DNA of 64,000 bases from Arsenicicoccus cauae (GCF_009707125.1 NZ_WLVL01000021.1:62001-126000), one strand, 5' to 3'. Counted from the stretch's first letter, positions 25,762 through 35,013 are shown. The notes: generated by a model from the sequence alone, not told the origin. A program made the numbers and translations.

Positions 25762-26397
25762 GTGAGCAACGACACCGGTAGCCCCACCCAACGCCCCGTC
25801 CCCGAGGGCCGGCTGGTCCTGATCCGGCACGGCGAGACGGAGTGGTCCAAGGCCATGAAGCACACGGGCACCACGGACCTGGACCTCACCGAGCACGGGG
25901 AGGAAGCCGCTCGGCGCACGGCTGCGCTGCTGGAGGAGTTCGACTTCGCCCTGGTCCTGTCGTCCCCCATGCGGCGAGCGCGACGCACGGCCGAGCTGGT
26001 GGGTCTCCCCGAGCCGGACATCGACCCCCACCTCGTGGAGTGGGACTACGGCGGCTACGAGGGACGCACGACGGCCGAGATCCGCGAGGAGCTCGGCTAC
26101 GACTGGACCGTCTGGGAGGACGGGGTCGTGCCCGGTGACACCCCGGGCGAGTCGATCGAGCAGGTGGCGGCCCGGGCGCGTGCCGTCATCGACCGCGTGA
26201 TGCCCGTCCTCAAGGAGGGCAGGGACGTCGTCCTGGTGGGGCACGGCCACACCACCCGCATCCTGACGAGCGTATGGCTGCGCACGGAGCCGAGGTTCGG
26301 GGCGCAGCTGGAGCTGCACGCCGGGTCGATCAGCGTCCTGGGCTACGAGCGGGCCTTCCCGTCGATCCAGCGCTGGAACCAGCTCGCACCACGCTGA
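25762..26397 (+). CDS. Histidine phosphatase (phosphoglycerate mutase-like)
   Basis: The catalytic motif LVLIRHGETEWSKAMKHTGT is at the N-terminus, with the second arginine/glutamate set in VLSSPMRRARRTAELVG and EWDYGGYEGRTTAEI, and the second catalytic His in VLVGHGHTTRIL. This acid-phosphatase type (often annotated Gpm2/ PhoE-like) acts on phosphorylated metabolites of unknown identity. TAGCCT (25750-25755) stands 6 nt before the GTG start. Confidence 0.87.
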   Translation: MSNDTGSPTQRPVPEGRLVLIRHGETEWSKAMKHTGTTDLDLTEHGEEAARRTAALLEEFDFALVLSSPMRRARRTAELVGLPEPDIDPHLVEWDYGGYEGRTTAEIREELGYDWTVWEDGVVPGDTPGESIEQVAARARAVIDRVMPVLKEGRDVVLVGHGHTTRILTSVWLRTEPRFGAQLELHAGSISVLGYERAFPSIQRWNQLAPR

Positions 26398-26424
26398 GCA
26401 CCGCGCACCTCGGTCACGCCCAGC

Positions 26425-26454
26425 CGCTGACCAGGTCGCAGGACCCGGTCAGCG
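26425..26454. terminator. Terminator between converging genes
   Basis: CGCTGACC (26425-26432) pairs perfectly with GGTCAGCG (26447-26454) around a 14-nt loop; the right arm includes the stop of the GCS2-type ligase on the minus strand. Confidence 0.6.
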
Positions 26455-27927
26455 CGGCAGGGACCACGTGTGCACGGGCTCACCCTCGTGCATGTTGTCG
26501 ATGTAGCGGTGCAGCATCCGCCGCAGGGCCTCGTCGCGGTTCGCGCCTCGCTCCTGCAGCCGGTCCACGCAGCGCACCTGCCAGGCTGCTCCGTTCATCT
26601 CGGCCTTGCAGCGCTCCTCGATGATGCCGAGGTAACGGTCTCGCACCGCCGTCGCCACCCCCCACGACTCCAGCCCCGAGTCCGCCAGCGGCAGCAGCTG
26701 ACGCAGGACCAGCTCGTCCACGGGTACGTCTCCACGCCCGGGCCAGTAGAGGTTGGCGTTGAACCCGCGGCGCGAGCCGGCGAAGAAGTTCTCCTTCGCG
26801 GACGCGAAGCTCATCTTGGACCACAGCGGACGCTCCATGCTGACCAGCGCGTTGACCAGGCCGTAGTAGAACGCGGCGTTGGCCACCGTGTCCGCCACCG
26901 TGGGTCCGGCCGGCAGCACGCGGTTCTCCACCCGCAGGTGCGGCTTGCCGTCCACGGTGTCGTAGATGGGGCGGTTCCAGCGGTAGACGGTGCCGTTGTG
27001 CAGCTTGAGCTCGGACAGCGCGGGGGCCGTGCCCGACTCCAGCACCCCCACCGGGTCCTCCTCGCTGACCTCGGGGATGAGGGCGGGGAAGTAGCGGACG
27101 TTCTCCTCGAACAGGTCGAAGATGGAGGTCACCCACCGCTCGCCGAACCACACCCGGGGCCGCACGCCCTGGTTGCGCAGCTCGATCGGTCGGGTGTCCG
27201 TGGCCTGGTGGAACAGCTGGATCCGGGTCTCCGCCCACAGCTGGGAGCCAAAGAGGTATGGCGAGTTGGCGCCCACCGCCATCTGCACCCCCGCGATGGC
27301 CTGAGCGGCGTTCCAGAACTCCGCGAAGTCCTCGGGTGCCACCTGAAGGTGGCACTGGACCGACGTGCAGGCGGCCTCGGGCGCGATCGTGTCCACGAAG
27401 GTGGCCACCCGCTCCCCGCCTCGCCCCTCCATGTCCAGGAGCAGGTCCTCGCCTCGCGCCTCCATGATCGCGTCGTTGAGCCCGATGTAGCGCGGGGTCG
27501 GCGTCAGCGCGTCCCGCCCGAGGTGCTCCTTGGTCAGCGTGGGCAGGATGCCGATCGTGACGATGTCGGTGTCACCGGTCTTGTCCCGGGCGGCGCGCAG
27601 GTGCTCGCGGAGCGTCTGCTCCAGCGCGTGGAGCCGGTCACCGGCCAGCGGCTCCGGCTCCACGTTGAGCTCGATGTTGAAGCGCGCGAGCTCGCTCTGG
27701 AAGAAGGGGTCGTCGATCGCCTCGAGAACCGCCTCGTTGGTCATGCTGGGTCGCAGGTCCTGGTCGACGAGGTTCATCTCGATCTCCAGCCCCGCCATCG
27801 GCTCGCTGGTCTCGAAGTCCTGCTGCCCGAGCATGCGCTCCAGCACGTCCAGGCACTGCTGGACCTTCTCGCGGTACCGCTGACGTTGCTCTCGGGCGTT
27901 CAGCCCGGCGGAGATCTCCTGACCCAT
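26449..27927 (-). CDS. GCS2-type glutamate-cysteine ligase family protein
   Basis: The 492-residue protein has the carboxylate-amine ligase core of the GCS2 family: MAGLEIEMNLVD (metal/substrate Glu), VTIGILPTL, PEAACTSVQCHLQVAPEDFA and NSPYLFGSQLWAETRIQ, then the C-terminal ELKLHNGTVYRWNRP and VENRVLPAGPTVADT. It lacks any fused partner domain. Actinobacteria keep several such proteins that form gamma-glutamyl or other amide bonds; the specific product is not known. A second, fused family member lies at 61.4 kb. Confidence 0.82.
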   Translation of the reverse strand: MGQEISAGLNAREQRQRYREKVQQCLDVLERMLGQQDFETSEPMAGLEIEMNLVDQDLRPSMTNEAVLEAIDDPFFQSELARFNIELNVEPEPLAGDRLHALEQTLREHLRAARDKTGDTDIVTIGILPTLTKEHLGRDALTPTPRYIGLNDAIMEARGEDLLLDMEGRGGERVATFVDTIAPEAACTSVQCHLQVAPEDFAEFWNAAQAIAGVQMAVGANSPYLFGSQLWAETRIQLFHQATDTRPIELRNQGVRPRVWFGERWVTSIFDLFEENVRYFPALIPEVSEEDPVGVLESGTAPALSELKLHNGTVYRWNRPIYDTVDGKPHLRVENRVLPAGPTVADTVANAAFYYGLVNALVSMERPLWSKMSFASAKENFFAGSRRGFNANLYWPGRGDVPVDELVLRQLLPLADSGLESWGVATAVRDRYLGIIEERCKAEMNGAAWQVRCVDRLQERGANRDEALRRMLHRYIDNMHEGEPVHTWSLPR

Positions 27928-28059
27928 GCGGACTAGGGCACCACACCTGCGGCCGCGGCGCGCACCGTGACCGGTCCGCGGCGCGTCACGTCCCGCGCGT
28001 CCGGCTCCCGAGGGCGCGTCCCCGAGGGTCTGTCGGTGGTCGCTCCTAGGGTGTCGACC

Positions 28060-29211
28060 ATGCGGATGCTCCACACCTCGGACTGGCACCTGGGCCGCTC
28101 CTTCCACCAGGTCGGGCTGCTGCCTGCCCAGGAGCAGTTCCTCGACCACCTCGTGGACGTGGTGCGCTCCGAGGCCGTCGACGTCGTGGCGGTCGCCGGC
28201 GACGTCTACGACCGCGCGCTCCCCGCCCCGCAGACGGTGTCCCTGCTCTCCGACGCGCTGCGCCGCATCACCGACGCGGGCGCCCAGGTGGTGCTCGCGA
28301 GCGGCAACCACGACTCGGCGGTGCGCCTCGGCTTCGGTGGTCCCCTGCTGGAACGGGCCGGGGTGCACCTGCGCACCTCGGTCGCCGACCTGGCGCGACC
28401 CATCTCGATCGGCGCGACGCGCATCTACGCCCTGCCGTACCTCGAGCCCGCCGTCGTGGCGGACGAGCTCGACGGCGCCGAGCGATCCCACCACGGCGTC
28501 ATCGAGCGAGCCCTGGCCCGAGTGACCGCCGACGCCGAGCGGCACGCCGGCCCCGTCGTCGTCCTCGCCCACGCCTTCGTTACCGGCGGCGAGAGCAGCG
28601 ACAGCGAGCGTGACATCAGCGTCGGCGGCGTGGGCGACGTGCCCCTCGCCTTGTTCCGTGAGGCGGACTACGTGGGGCTGGGGCACCTCCACGGCAGCCA
28701 GACCCTGGACGAGCGGGTGCGCTACTCCGGGTCCCCCGTCGCCATGAGCTTCTCCGAGGCGCGGCACACCAAGTCCTCGTGGCTGGTGGACCTCGGCGAC
28801 GAGCGCTCCGGCGCCGTCCGGACCGAGCGGATCGAGGCCCCCGTCCACACGCCCCTGGCGGTGCTGCGAGGCGACCTCGAGGACCTGCTGCGCGACCCCG
28901 CGCACCGTGCTGCGGAGTCCGCCTACTGCCAGGTCACGCTGACCGACGCGGTCCGCCCCCTCGACGCGATCGACAAGGTCCGGCGTCGGTTCCCCCACAC
29001 GCTGTCCCTGCAGCTCGACCCGCAGGGGGTCGAGCCGTCGCAGAGCAGGTCGTATGCCGCCCGCCTGCGCGTCGCCTCCGACCCGGAGCTCGTGGACGGC
29101 TTCCTCGAGCACGTCCGCGGCGGCGCGGCCGCTACGCCGCAGGAGCACGCCGTGGTCGTGGAGGCTCTGGAGGCAGTCCGTGTCGCCACCAGCGGGGAGG
29201 GATCGTCGTGA
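28060..29211 (+). CDS. sbcD: Exonuclease SbcCD subunit D
   Basis: The nuclease subunit of SbcCD processes DNA hairpins and double-strand ends. The metallophosphatase motifs are clear: MLHTSDWHLGRSFHQVG (D, H), VAGDVYDRALP (D), SGNHDSAVRL (N, H, D), VLAHAFVTGG (H) and GLGHLHGSQ (GHxH). The 383 residues match the usual length, with a capping domain C-terminal. TAGGGT 7 nt before ATG 28060 fits a leaderless start. It overlaps sbcC by 4 bp (GTGA). Confidence 0.95.
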   Translation: MRMLHTSDWHLGRSFHQVGLLPAQEQFLDHLVDVVRSEAVDVVAVAGDVYDRALPAPQTVSLLSDALRRITDAGAQVVLASGNHDSAVRLGFGGPLLERAGVHLRTSVADLARPISIGATRIYALPYLEPAVVADELDGAERSHHGVIERALARVTADAERHAGPVVVLAHAFVTGGESSDSERDISVGGVGDVPLALFREADYVGLGHLHGSQTLDERVRYSGSPVAMSFSEARHTKSSWLVDLGDERSGAVRTERIEAPVHTPLAVLRGDLEDLLRDPAHRAAESAYCQVTLTDAVRPLDAIDKVRRRFPHTLSLQLDPQGVEPSQSRSYAARLRVASDPELVDGFLEHVRGGAAATPQEHAVVVEALEAVRVATSGEGSS

Positions 29212-32200
29212 GGCTGCACCACCTGCGGGTCACCGCGTTCGGGCCCTTCGCCGGCACGGTCGAGGTCGACCTCGACGAGCTGGGCGCCGCCGGGCTCTTC
29301 CTGATCAACGGCCCCACCGGCGCCGGCAAGACCAGCCTGCTGGACGCCGTCTGCTTCGCGCTCTACGGCGACATCCCCGGCGCCCGGCAGAAGGGCTCGC
29401 TGCGCTCGGACCACGCCGGCGCGGACGCCGTGCCCGAGGTGGAGCTCGAGTGGTCGGTCGGGTCCCGGCGGTTCCGCACCACCCGCTCCCCGGAGTTCGT
29501 GCGCCCCAAGAAGCGCGGCGCCGGCACGACCCGGCAGCAGCACAAGGTCGTCATGGTCGAGCGCGTCGAGGGCGCCTGGGTCGACCGGGGGTCCGGGCGC
29601 GCCGACGAGATCGGTGGCATCGTGCGTGAGGTCGTCGGGCTCGGGCTTGAGCAGTTCGCCACCGTGGTCCTGCTCCCGCAGGGGGAGTTCGCGCGGTTCT
29701 TGCGGGCCTCGACGGACGAGCGAGCAGGGATCCTGCAGCGGCTGTTCGACACCTCACGTTTCGAGCAGGTGCAGCGGTGGCTGGAGGCTCGACGGCGCGA
29801 GGTCGAGGCAGAGGTCAAGGACGCCCGCGCCAGGCTCACGAGCACGCTCACGCGCGTCAACGACGCCGCCGGCCAGGCGTTGGCCGTGGCCGCGGCGGCG
29901 CCGTCGCCCGGATCCGCCGGTGGGCCGCTCGCGGACGGGCCAGCAGCCGACGACGGCCCCCCCGAGGCGCCCATCGTGATCGAGGACCTGCTCGTCGACA
30001 CCTCGTCGTCCGACGCGGTGGCCATCCGGGAGGCACTCACGAGGCTCGCCACTCGGGTCGGCCAGGTGGCCACGTCGCTCGACGCCGCGGCCACCGATGC
30101 TGACGCGGCACGCCGACACGCCGCGAGCGCCGACGAGGCGGGGCGCCGGGTGCACGCCCTGCGGGCCAAGGCAGCGACGGCCGCGGCGACCCTGGCCGGC
30201 CTCGAGGCGCGGACCGACGAGATGTCGTCCATGCGGGATCAGCTGGGTCGCGCAGCCGCGGCGGCCGAGCTCGTCGCCTACGTCACCGCCGCGTCCCACC
30301 TGTCCGCCGCCACTGCCGAAGCGGCTGCAGCCCATGAGCAGGCGGTCGAGGCCCTCCCGGCGGGGCTGTGCGCGGCCCTCGGGCTGCGGGCCGACGGCGC
30401 GCGGGCCCAGGGTGCGCGAGCCCAGGATGCGCGAGCCCAGGATGCGCGAGCCCAGGATGCGCGTGGTCAGGGTGCCCGTGGCCAAGCCGGTGCAGGAGTC
30501 GGGCTGGGCCCCGCAGACGACCTGGACGAGCAGGTGCTGCGCGACGTCACCCGCCGCGTGGACGCCGTGGCGGACCTGGCCACCCGCATCGCCGTCCAGG
30601 TGTCCCACGCGGACGGCGCCCGAGAGGAGGCCGAGACCAGCGCGGCAGCCGTCTCCGGCCACGCCGCCGCGGTGGCGGAGTCACGGACCGGACTGGAGCA
30701 GGCTCAGAGCACCCGTGCCGAGCGCGCCGATGCCCTGGCCGCACTGACCGACCAGGCCGAGGTGGAGGAGTCGGCCCGCCTCACGGTGGACCGGCTGCGG
30801 GAGGCGGCAGCACGCGTGGAGGCGTTGGCCGAGGACGACGCCCGTGTGGAGGCCTGCGCGCGTGCCGCCGCGGCGGCTTCGGCGTGGCGGGCCGACCGCC
30901 AGGAGGACACCGCCGGGCTGCACCGTCGACGCGCCGACGGCCTGGCGGCCGAGCTCGCCCTGAGCCTCCAGCAGGACGAGCCGTGCCCCGTGTGCGGGGC
31001 CACCGAGCACCCGGACCCCGCCACCGGCGAGGCCGGGGACCTGGTCACGGCCGACGACGTCGAGGCTGCGGAGCAGGTGCTCGCCGAGGCGAGGTCTGCC
31101 GAGGTCGAGGCGCTGTCCGCGCTCGAGTCCGCTCGTGCCACGCGGATCGCGCACGCCGACGAGCTGCGCGAACGCCTCGCTGCGCTCGACGACCTCCGCG
31201 CGGCAGACGTGGGAGCGGCGCTCACGACCGCCCGGGAGCGCCACGCCATCGCCCGACGCGCCGCGGCCGCCCTGCCACAGGCCGAGGCGCGCCTGCGCGA
31301 GGCGGACGCCGACATCGAGCGCCGCCGGACCGCGCTCGGCACGGCGGCCGAGCAGCTCGCCGCCGCCCGTTCACGCGTGGAGCTGGCCCGCAGCCGCAGC
31401 GAGGTCGAGCGCGCAGAGGCGTGGAGGCTGCTCGATGAGCTGGCCGAGGAGGACGCCCTCGAGCTTGCCCTCCCCCCGGCTGATGCCCCGCAGCGGTCCG
31501 ACGTGCCCTCTGGAGCCCTGGTCCGCGAGCTCCTCACGACCGTGCGCTCCACCGTCGAGGCCCTGGGCGTGCTGCACGAGACCCGCACGGCGCACGCGCG
31601 GGCGCGACGCGAGCTGCGTCGAGCCGAGGAGGTCCTGGCGGAGAGGCTGCAGGGCTCGCAGTTCGAGGACGCGCGCCAGGTGCAGGCCGCCGCGCTGCCG
31701 GTCGACGAGAGACGCCGGCTCGAGGCCACCCTGACGCGTCACGACCAGGCCGTCCTCCAGGCAAGGACCGTCCTCGACGACCCGGAGGTCGCCGAGGCCA
31801 TGGCCGCTCCCACCCCTGACCTCGACGCCCTCGCCGTCGCCGTGGAGCGGGCCAGAGCGCAGGCCCGCGACGCCACCGGGTCCGCACGCGTCGCGGAGGA
31901 CGCGGGTGGGCTCCTCGCCCGGCACACCGCCGAGGCGCTCGGCCTGCTCGAGTCGCTGGCTCCCGCGGTCCGGCGTGCCGACGTCATCCGTGAGGTCGCG
32001 GACACCGTGGCCGGGTCCGGGGCCAACAACCTGCGCCGCATGAGCCTGCCCACCTACGTGCTGGCCGCACGCCTCGAGGAGGTCGTCGCGCTGGCCAACG
32101 AGCGGCTCGCCGTCATGACCGACGGGCGCTACGAGCTGCGCCACTCCGACCGTCTGGCGGCGCGCGGCGCCCGCAGCGGGCTGGGGCTCGAGGTCGTCGA

Positions 32201-32540
32201 CGCGTGGAGCGGCAAGGCCCGGGACACTACGACCCTGTCCGGCGGCGAGACCTTCATGGCCTCGCTCGCGCTGGCGCTCGGCCTGGGCGACGCCGTGCGG
32301 GCCGAGGCCGGCGGCGTCGACCTCGACACCCTGTTCGTCGACGAGGGCTTCGGCACGCTCGACGAGGCGGCTCTGGAGCACGTGATGGAGGTCCTCGACG
32401 GCCTCCGAGCAGGCGGTCGCAGCGTCGGCATCATCAGCCACGTCGCCGAGCTCAGGCAGCGAATTCCGGCCCAGGTCAGGCTGATCCGGACCCAGAACGG
32501 CTCCTCCCTCGAGGTCCGCGCCCTGCCGGAGGCCGTGTGA
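29208..32540 (+). CDS. sbcC: Exonuclease SbcCD ATPase subunit
   Basis: The 1110-residue SMC-like ATPase has Walker A GPTGAGKTSLLDAVCF (about 34-50), the Q-loop and QGEFARFLRA region, two long Ala/Glu/Arg-rich coiled-coil arms, the zinc hook EPCPVCGATEHPDP (about 600), the signature TLSGGETFMASLALALGLG and Walker B LDTLFVDEGFGTLDE. A run of six five-residue repeats (residues 397-426) sits in the first arm and is encoded by a 15-bp minisatellite. Its GTG start overlaps the sbcD stop. Confidence 0.95.
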   Translation: MRLHHLRVTAFGPFAGTVEVDLDELGAAGLFLINGPTGAGKTSLLDAVCFALYGDIPGARQKGSLRSDHAGADAVPEVELEWSVGSRRFRTTRSPEFVRPKKRGAGTTRQQHKVVMVERVEGAWVDRGSGRADEIGGIVREVVGLGLEQFATVVLLPQGEFARFLRASTDERAGILQRLFDTSRFEQVQRWLEARRREVEAEVKDARARLTSTLTRVNDAAGQALAVAAAAPSPGSAGGPLADGPAADDGPPEAPIVIEDLLVDTSSSDAVAIREALTRLATRVGQVATSLDAAATDADAARRHAASADEAGRRVHALRAKAATAAATLAGLEARTDEMSSMRDQLGRAAAAAELVAYVTAASHLSAATAEAAAAHEQAVEALPAGLCAALGLRADGARAQGARAQDARAQDARAQDARGQGARGQAGAGVGLGPADDLDEQVLRDVTRRVDAVADLATRIAVQVSHADGAREEAETSAAAVSGHAAAVAESRTGLEQAQSTRAERADALAALTDQAEVEESARLTVDRLREAAARVEALAEDDARVEACARAAAAASAWRADRQEDTAGLHRRRADGLAAELALSLQQDEPCPVCGATEHPDPATGEAGDLVTADDVEAAEQVLAEARSAEVEALSALESARATRIAHADELRERLAALDDLRAADVGAALTTARERHAIARRAAAALPQAEARLREADADIERRRTALGTAAEQLAAARSRVELARSRSEVERAEAWRLLDELAEEDALELALPPADAPQRSDVPSGALVRELLTTVRSTVEALGVLHETRTAHARARRELRRAEEVLAERLQGSQFEDARQVQAAALPVDERRRLEATLTRHDQAVLQARTVLDDPEVAEAMAAPTPDLDALAVAVERARAQARDATGSARVAEDAGGLLARHTAEALGLLESLAPAVRRADVIREVADTVAGSGANNLRRMSLPTYVLAARLEEVVALANERLAVMTDGRYELRHSDRLAARGARSGLGLEVVDAWSGKARDTTTLSGGETFMASLALALGLGDAVRAEAGGVDLDTLFVDEGFGTLDEAALEHVMEVLDGLRAGGRSVGIISHVAELRQRIPAQVRLIRTQNGSSLEVRALPEAV
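30396..30485 (+). repeat. 15-bp minisatellite inside sbcC
   Basis: Six tandem 15-bp units encode [G/D]-A-R-[A/G]-Q. The central units are identical (GATGCGCGAGCCCAG). The repeats are in frame and fall within the coiled-coil arm, so unit number could change without breaking the gene. Confidence 0.9.
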
Positions 32541-32607
32541 GCCAGCCATGTCCGAGGGAGGACGTGGGGCGGCAGGGACCGCCGGGCGAGGATGGCAGCC
32601 CCAGGCG

Positions 32608-34080
32608 TCACCGGCGGAGCGCGACCTCGATCCATGCGTGGCCACCGAGGTCGCTCGTCGACAGGACTCCCACCGTCACGTAGGCCGGGTCCGGCAGGAA
32701 CCGCACGCTCGTCCCCGTCCCCTCCCCCGCGCACCCTGCGACGTCCGCCAGGGTCGTGGTCGGCACCCCGTGCTCGTAGCGTTGCGACCAGGCGCCCTCC
32801 TCCCGGCGGTTGGTGTGCACCAGCCAGCGCGACACGGCGGCCACCGACGACATCCCCACCCGAGGCCGCCTGTCCGCGAGCCTCGGCGCGGACCCGGGAT
32901 CGGCGAAGCGCACGTCCTGCGTCGCCATCACGGGCTTGCGCACGATCCTCCCGGCGTCGTCGCGGCGGGTGTCCGTCCCCCGTCCGTCGTCGCGGATCTC
33001 CACGGACCCGTCCGGGTGCAGCGTGACGACAGCCAGTCCCCGGCGCCCCAGGGCCTCGGCCTCGTCATTCGCGTAGGCCAGCACCTCGAGCACCAGGTGC
33101 CGCAGGCTGACTCCCCCGAGCATCAGTGCGCCGCAACGCAGCTCAGCGAGGTGCACGTGGTCGACCGAGGTGCCCCAGTCGTGCGTCATCGTCCGCCAGT
33201 CGTGGACCGGACGACCGAACCGCGCCGTGAGGTGCCAGACCTGCTTGATGCTCTGCGGATGGTGCAGTCCCGTGCGCGCAGCCTCACCGATGACCGCGGC
33301 GTCGAGCAGCCCCTCCCGTGCGACGGCCAGCCCCAGGTCATACGCATCGGGGTCGCGGTAGTGCCGGCGCCGCCCGAGCTCCTCGACCGTCAGCACCCGG
33401 CCCTCGTGCCACTCGACCGGGACCCCGAGCCGCGCGGCCGCCGCCTCGACCTCGGTGCCGCGGTATGACGGATCCAGCACCACCGCCTCGACGTCCTCCG
33501 CCAGAGCCACGACACCGTGCACGTGCGCCTCGACGTAGTCGTCGAGGATCCCGCCCTGCTCTGCCTCCTCCCGCTCGGAGGCGCACGCCGCCGCGGCGAG
33601 GTCGAACGCGGCCGACATCCGCAGCAGGTCGAAACGACCGGCGGTCCCGAAGTCCGCCGGCTCGCGGAACGAGTCCGGGAAGCAGAAGGTCGCCCGGTCC
33701 AGCACGTGCTCCGCCAGCCGCAGGTGGGAGGACCCGAAGCGCACCGCGCCACCCACTCCCCGTCGGCGGTGGTTCAGCGCGCCGTACCGCGGTCGCTCGG
33801 AGGCGGGCGCGTCGTCATACGCACCCCCGAAGATCCGTGATTCCCAACGGAACCGGTCGCCACCAGGGTGCGCGGTGAGCCCGCCGTTGCTGGTGCCGGT
33901 CTCGAACTGGTCGCGGTAGATGCCTTCTCGCGCCAGGCGGTCCACCACGGTGTCGCCGGCCGATCCGCGGTCTGGGTGGAAGTTGAGCGTGATCCGCAGC
34001 GACCGATCAAGCGGGGCACCGCTGCTCATGCCCTTGACATGAGCCACGGCCGCGCGCGCCCACCGGCTCGGCTCCGTCAC
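32608..34080 (-). CDS. DUF3626 domain protein
   Basis: The 490-residue protein has the conserved family block LRITLNFHPDR, YRDQFETGTSNGGLTAHPGG, RWESRIFGGAYDDAP, YGALNHRR and FCFPDSF, then EAHVHGVVALAEDVEAVVLD and PSYRGTEVE. These proteins are of unknown function; the EAHVHG and DPSYRGT motifs suggest an enzyme. The family part ends near residue 260; the C-terminal portion (Trp/His-rich, ending in ALRR) is specific here. The GTG at 34080 follows GAGGAG (8 nt ahead) and overlaps the stop of a 14-codon leader ORF. Confidence 0.75.
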   Translation of the reverse strand: MTEPSRWARAAVAHVKGMSSGAPLDRSLRITLNFHPDRGSAGDTVVDRLAREGIYRDQFETGTSNGGLTAHPGGDRFRWESRIFGGAYDDAPASERPRYGALNHRRRGVGGAVRFGSSHLRLAEHVLDRATFCFPDSFREPADFGTAGRFDLLRMSAAFDLAAAACASEREEAEQGGILDDYVEAHVHGVVALAEDVEAVVLDPSYRGTEVEAAAARLGVPVEWHEGRVLTVEELGRRRHYRDPDAYDLGLAVAREGLLDAAVIGEAARTGLHHPQSIKQVWHLTARFGRPVHDWRTMTHDWGTSVDHVHLAELRCGALMLGGVSLRHLVLEVLAYANDEAEALGRRGLAVVTLHPDGSVEIRDDGRGTDTRRDDAGRIVRKPVMATQDVRFADPGSAPRLADRRPRVGMSSVAAVSRWLVHTNRREEGAWSQRYEHGVPTTTLADVAGCAGEGTGTSVRFLPDPAYVTVGVLSTSDLGGHAWIEVALRR

Positions 34081-34121
34081 GACTTCCGCTCCTCGTCGGC
34101 ACCGTGCACCTGGGGGACCAT
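34077..34121 (-). CDS. 14-residue leader ORF of the DUF3626 gene
   Basis: The frame MVPQVHGADEERKS ends in TGA that overlaps the DUF3626 GTG (GTGA). Its ATG lies exactly where transcription from TAGTGT (34133-34128) would begin, 6 nt after the box, so it would be the first, leaderless ORF of the message. The Shine-Dalgarno of DUF3626 is inside it. Translational coupling is likely; the peptide itself need not be functional. Confidence 0.5.
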   Translation of the reverse strand: MVPQVHGADEERKS

Positions 34122-34154
34122 AGGACGACACTAGCCAGCCCGCTCACCGGCGTC

Positions 34155-34169
34155 ACCGGCGCAGCCGGT
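34155..34169 (-). terminator. Small hairpin after hepT
   Basis: ACCGGC-GCA-GCCGGT is a perfect 6-bp stem with a 3-nt loop, 3 bp past the hepT stop on the minus strand. Confidence 0.45.
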
Positions 34170-34171
34170 TC

Positions 34172-34609
34172 CTAGGCGCGGGCCTGCAGCCAGGTCTTGA
34201 CCTGCGCGACGTACGCGTCGAACTGCGACGCGGCCAGGGGAACGGCGCTCGCCACCAGGTCCAGGTCGACCTGCACGTACTCGTGGATGAGGATGTTGCG
34301 GAGGCCGACGCTGGGGCCGAGACGTCTCGCCAGCTCGTCAGTGATCAGTCCGGCTCGCGCAGCCTGGTTGAACGACGCACGGTAGTCCGTGGGCTCGGCG
34401 ATCCCTGCGACGGCCACGACGTGCGAGTTGACGTCGCTGGCCAGGTCGACCAGCTGAGACAGAGCGCGCTCCACGGCCAGGCGCAGCACGAGGTCGTCCC
34501 GCAGCTGCGCCCCGCTGACCTCCCCCTGGCGGGCCAGCAGGTCCACCAGCTCACGGATGGCCGTCAGCCGTCGTACGACCACCTGGTCGTCGAGGTCGCG
34601 AGGGGGCAT
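34172..34609 (-). CDS. hepT: HepT-like toxin (DUF86)
   Basis: The 145-residue helical protein has the HEPN motif RNILIHEY (Arg104, His109, Tyr111; R-x4-H-x-Y) of HepT toxins, which act as RNases until the tyrosine is AMPylated by the partner MntA. It begins in TGATG overlap with mntA, the usual order antitoxin-toxin. Length and the DDLVLRLAVERALSQLVDLA helix fit the family. Confidence 0.87.
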   Translation of the reverse strand: MPPRDLDDQVVVRRLTAIRELVDLLARQGEVSGAQLRDDLVLRLAVERALSQLVDLASDVNSHVVAVAGIAEPTDYRASFNQAARAGLITDELARRLGPSVGLRNILIHEYVQVDLDLVASAVPLAASQFDAYVAQVKTWLQARA

Positions 34610-35013
34610 CAGAGCCGCTCCAGCGCGCGATCACGCATCCACTGCGTGTCCCGGTAGGCGCCGACCGCCGCCAGGTGCTGCTCGGCGTAGAGGTGTGGCT
34701 CCGCCTCGTGCAGCAGCTCCCCCCGCTGCAGGGCGGCCAGGCGCGCGACCGGGTCGGCACGGCCCAGGTCCATCAGGTCCAGGTGGTCACCCGGCACGAG
34801 CTCGTGGAACCGGTTGACCAGGGTGAGCTCGTCCGACGCCGCCCCACCCAGCGTGGCGTAGGCCAGGTCGACGTCGCGGGCCCGGTCAGGGCGCGTCAGC
34901 ACGGATCCATGGACCACGAGGAGGGCCACCCCGATCTCGCGGCAGGCGCTCGCCAGACTGCCGTCGTCGGCGAGGCGTCGCAGCCGGGCGAGGCTGTCCT
35001 GGACCGTGATCAC
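34609..35013 (-). CDS. mntA: MntA-like antitoxin nucleotidyltransferase
   Basis: The 134-residue minimal nucleotidyltransferase has the GS-x9-D-x-D motif (HGSVLTRPDRARDVDLAY; Gly36-Ser37 and Asp47/Asp49) that supplies metal ligands for AMPylation of HepT. The GTG at 35013 was chosen because TATCGT (35026-35021 on the minus strand) is 7 nt upstream; further upstream codons look non-coding. With hepT it forms a type VII-like toxin-antitoxin pair, here as an isolated two-gene unit near DUF3626. Confidence 0.83.
   Translation of the reverse strand: MITVQDSLARLRRLADDGSLASACREIGVALLVVHGSVLTRPDRARDVDLAYATLGGAASDELTLVNRFHELVPGDHLDLMDLGRADPVARLAALQRGELLHEAEPHLYAEQHLAAVGAYRDTQWMRDRALERL

Noticed and set aside
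32541-32607. Terminator between sbcC and DUF3626
   Set aside because: Only weak partial dyads are visible; nothing as strong as the other convergent terminators.
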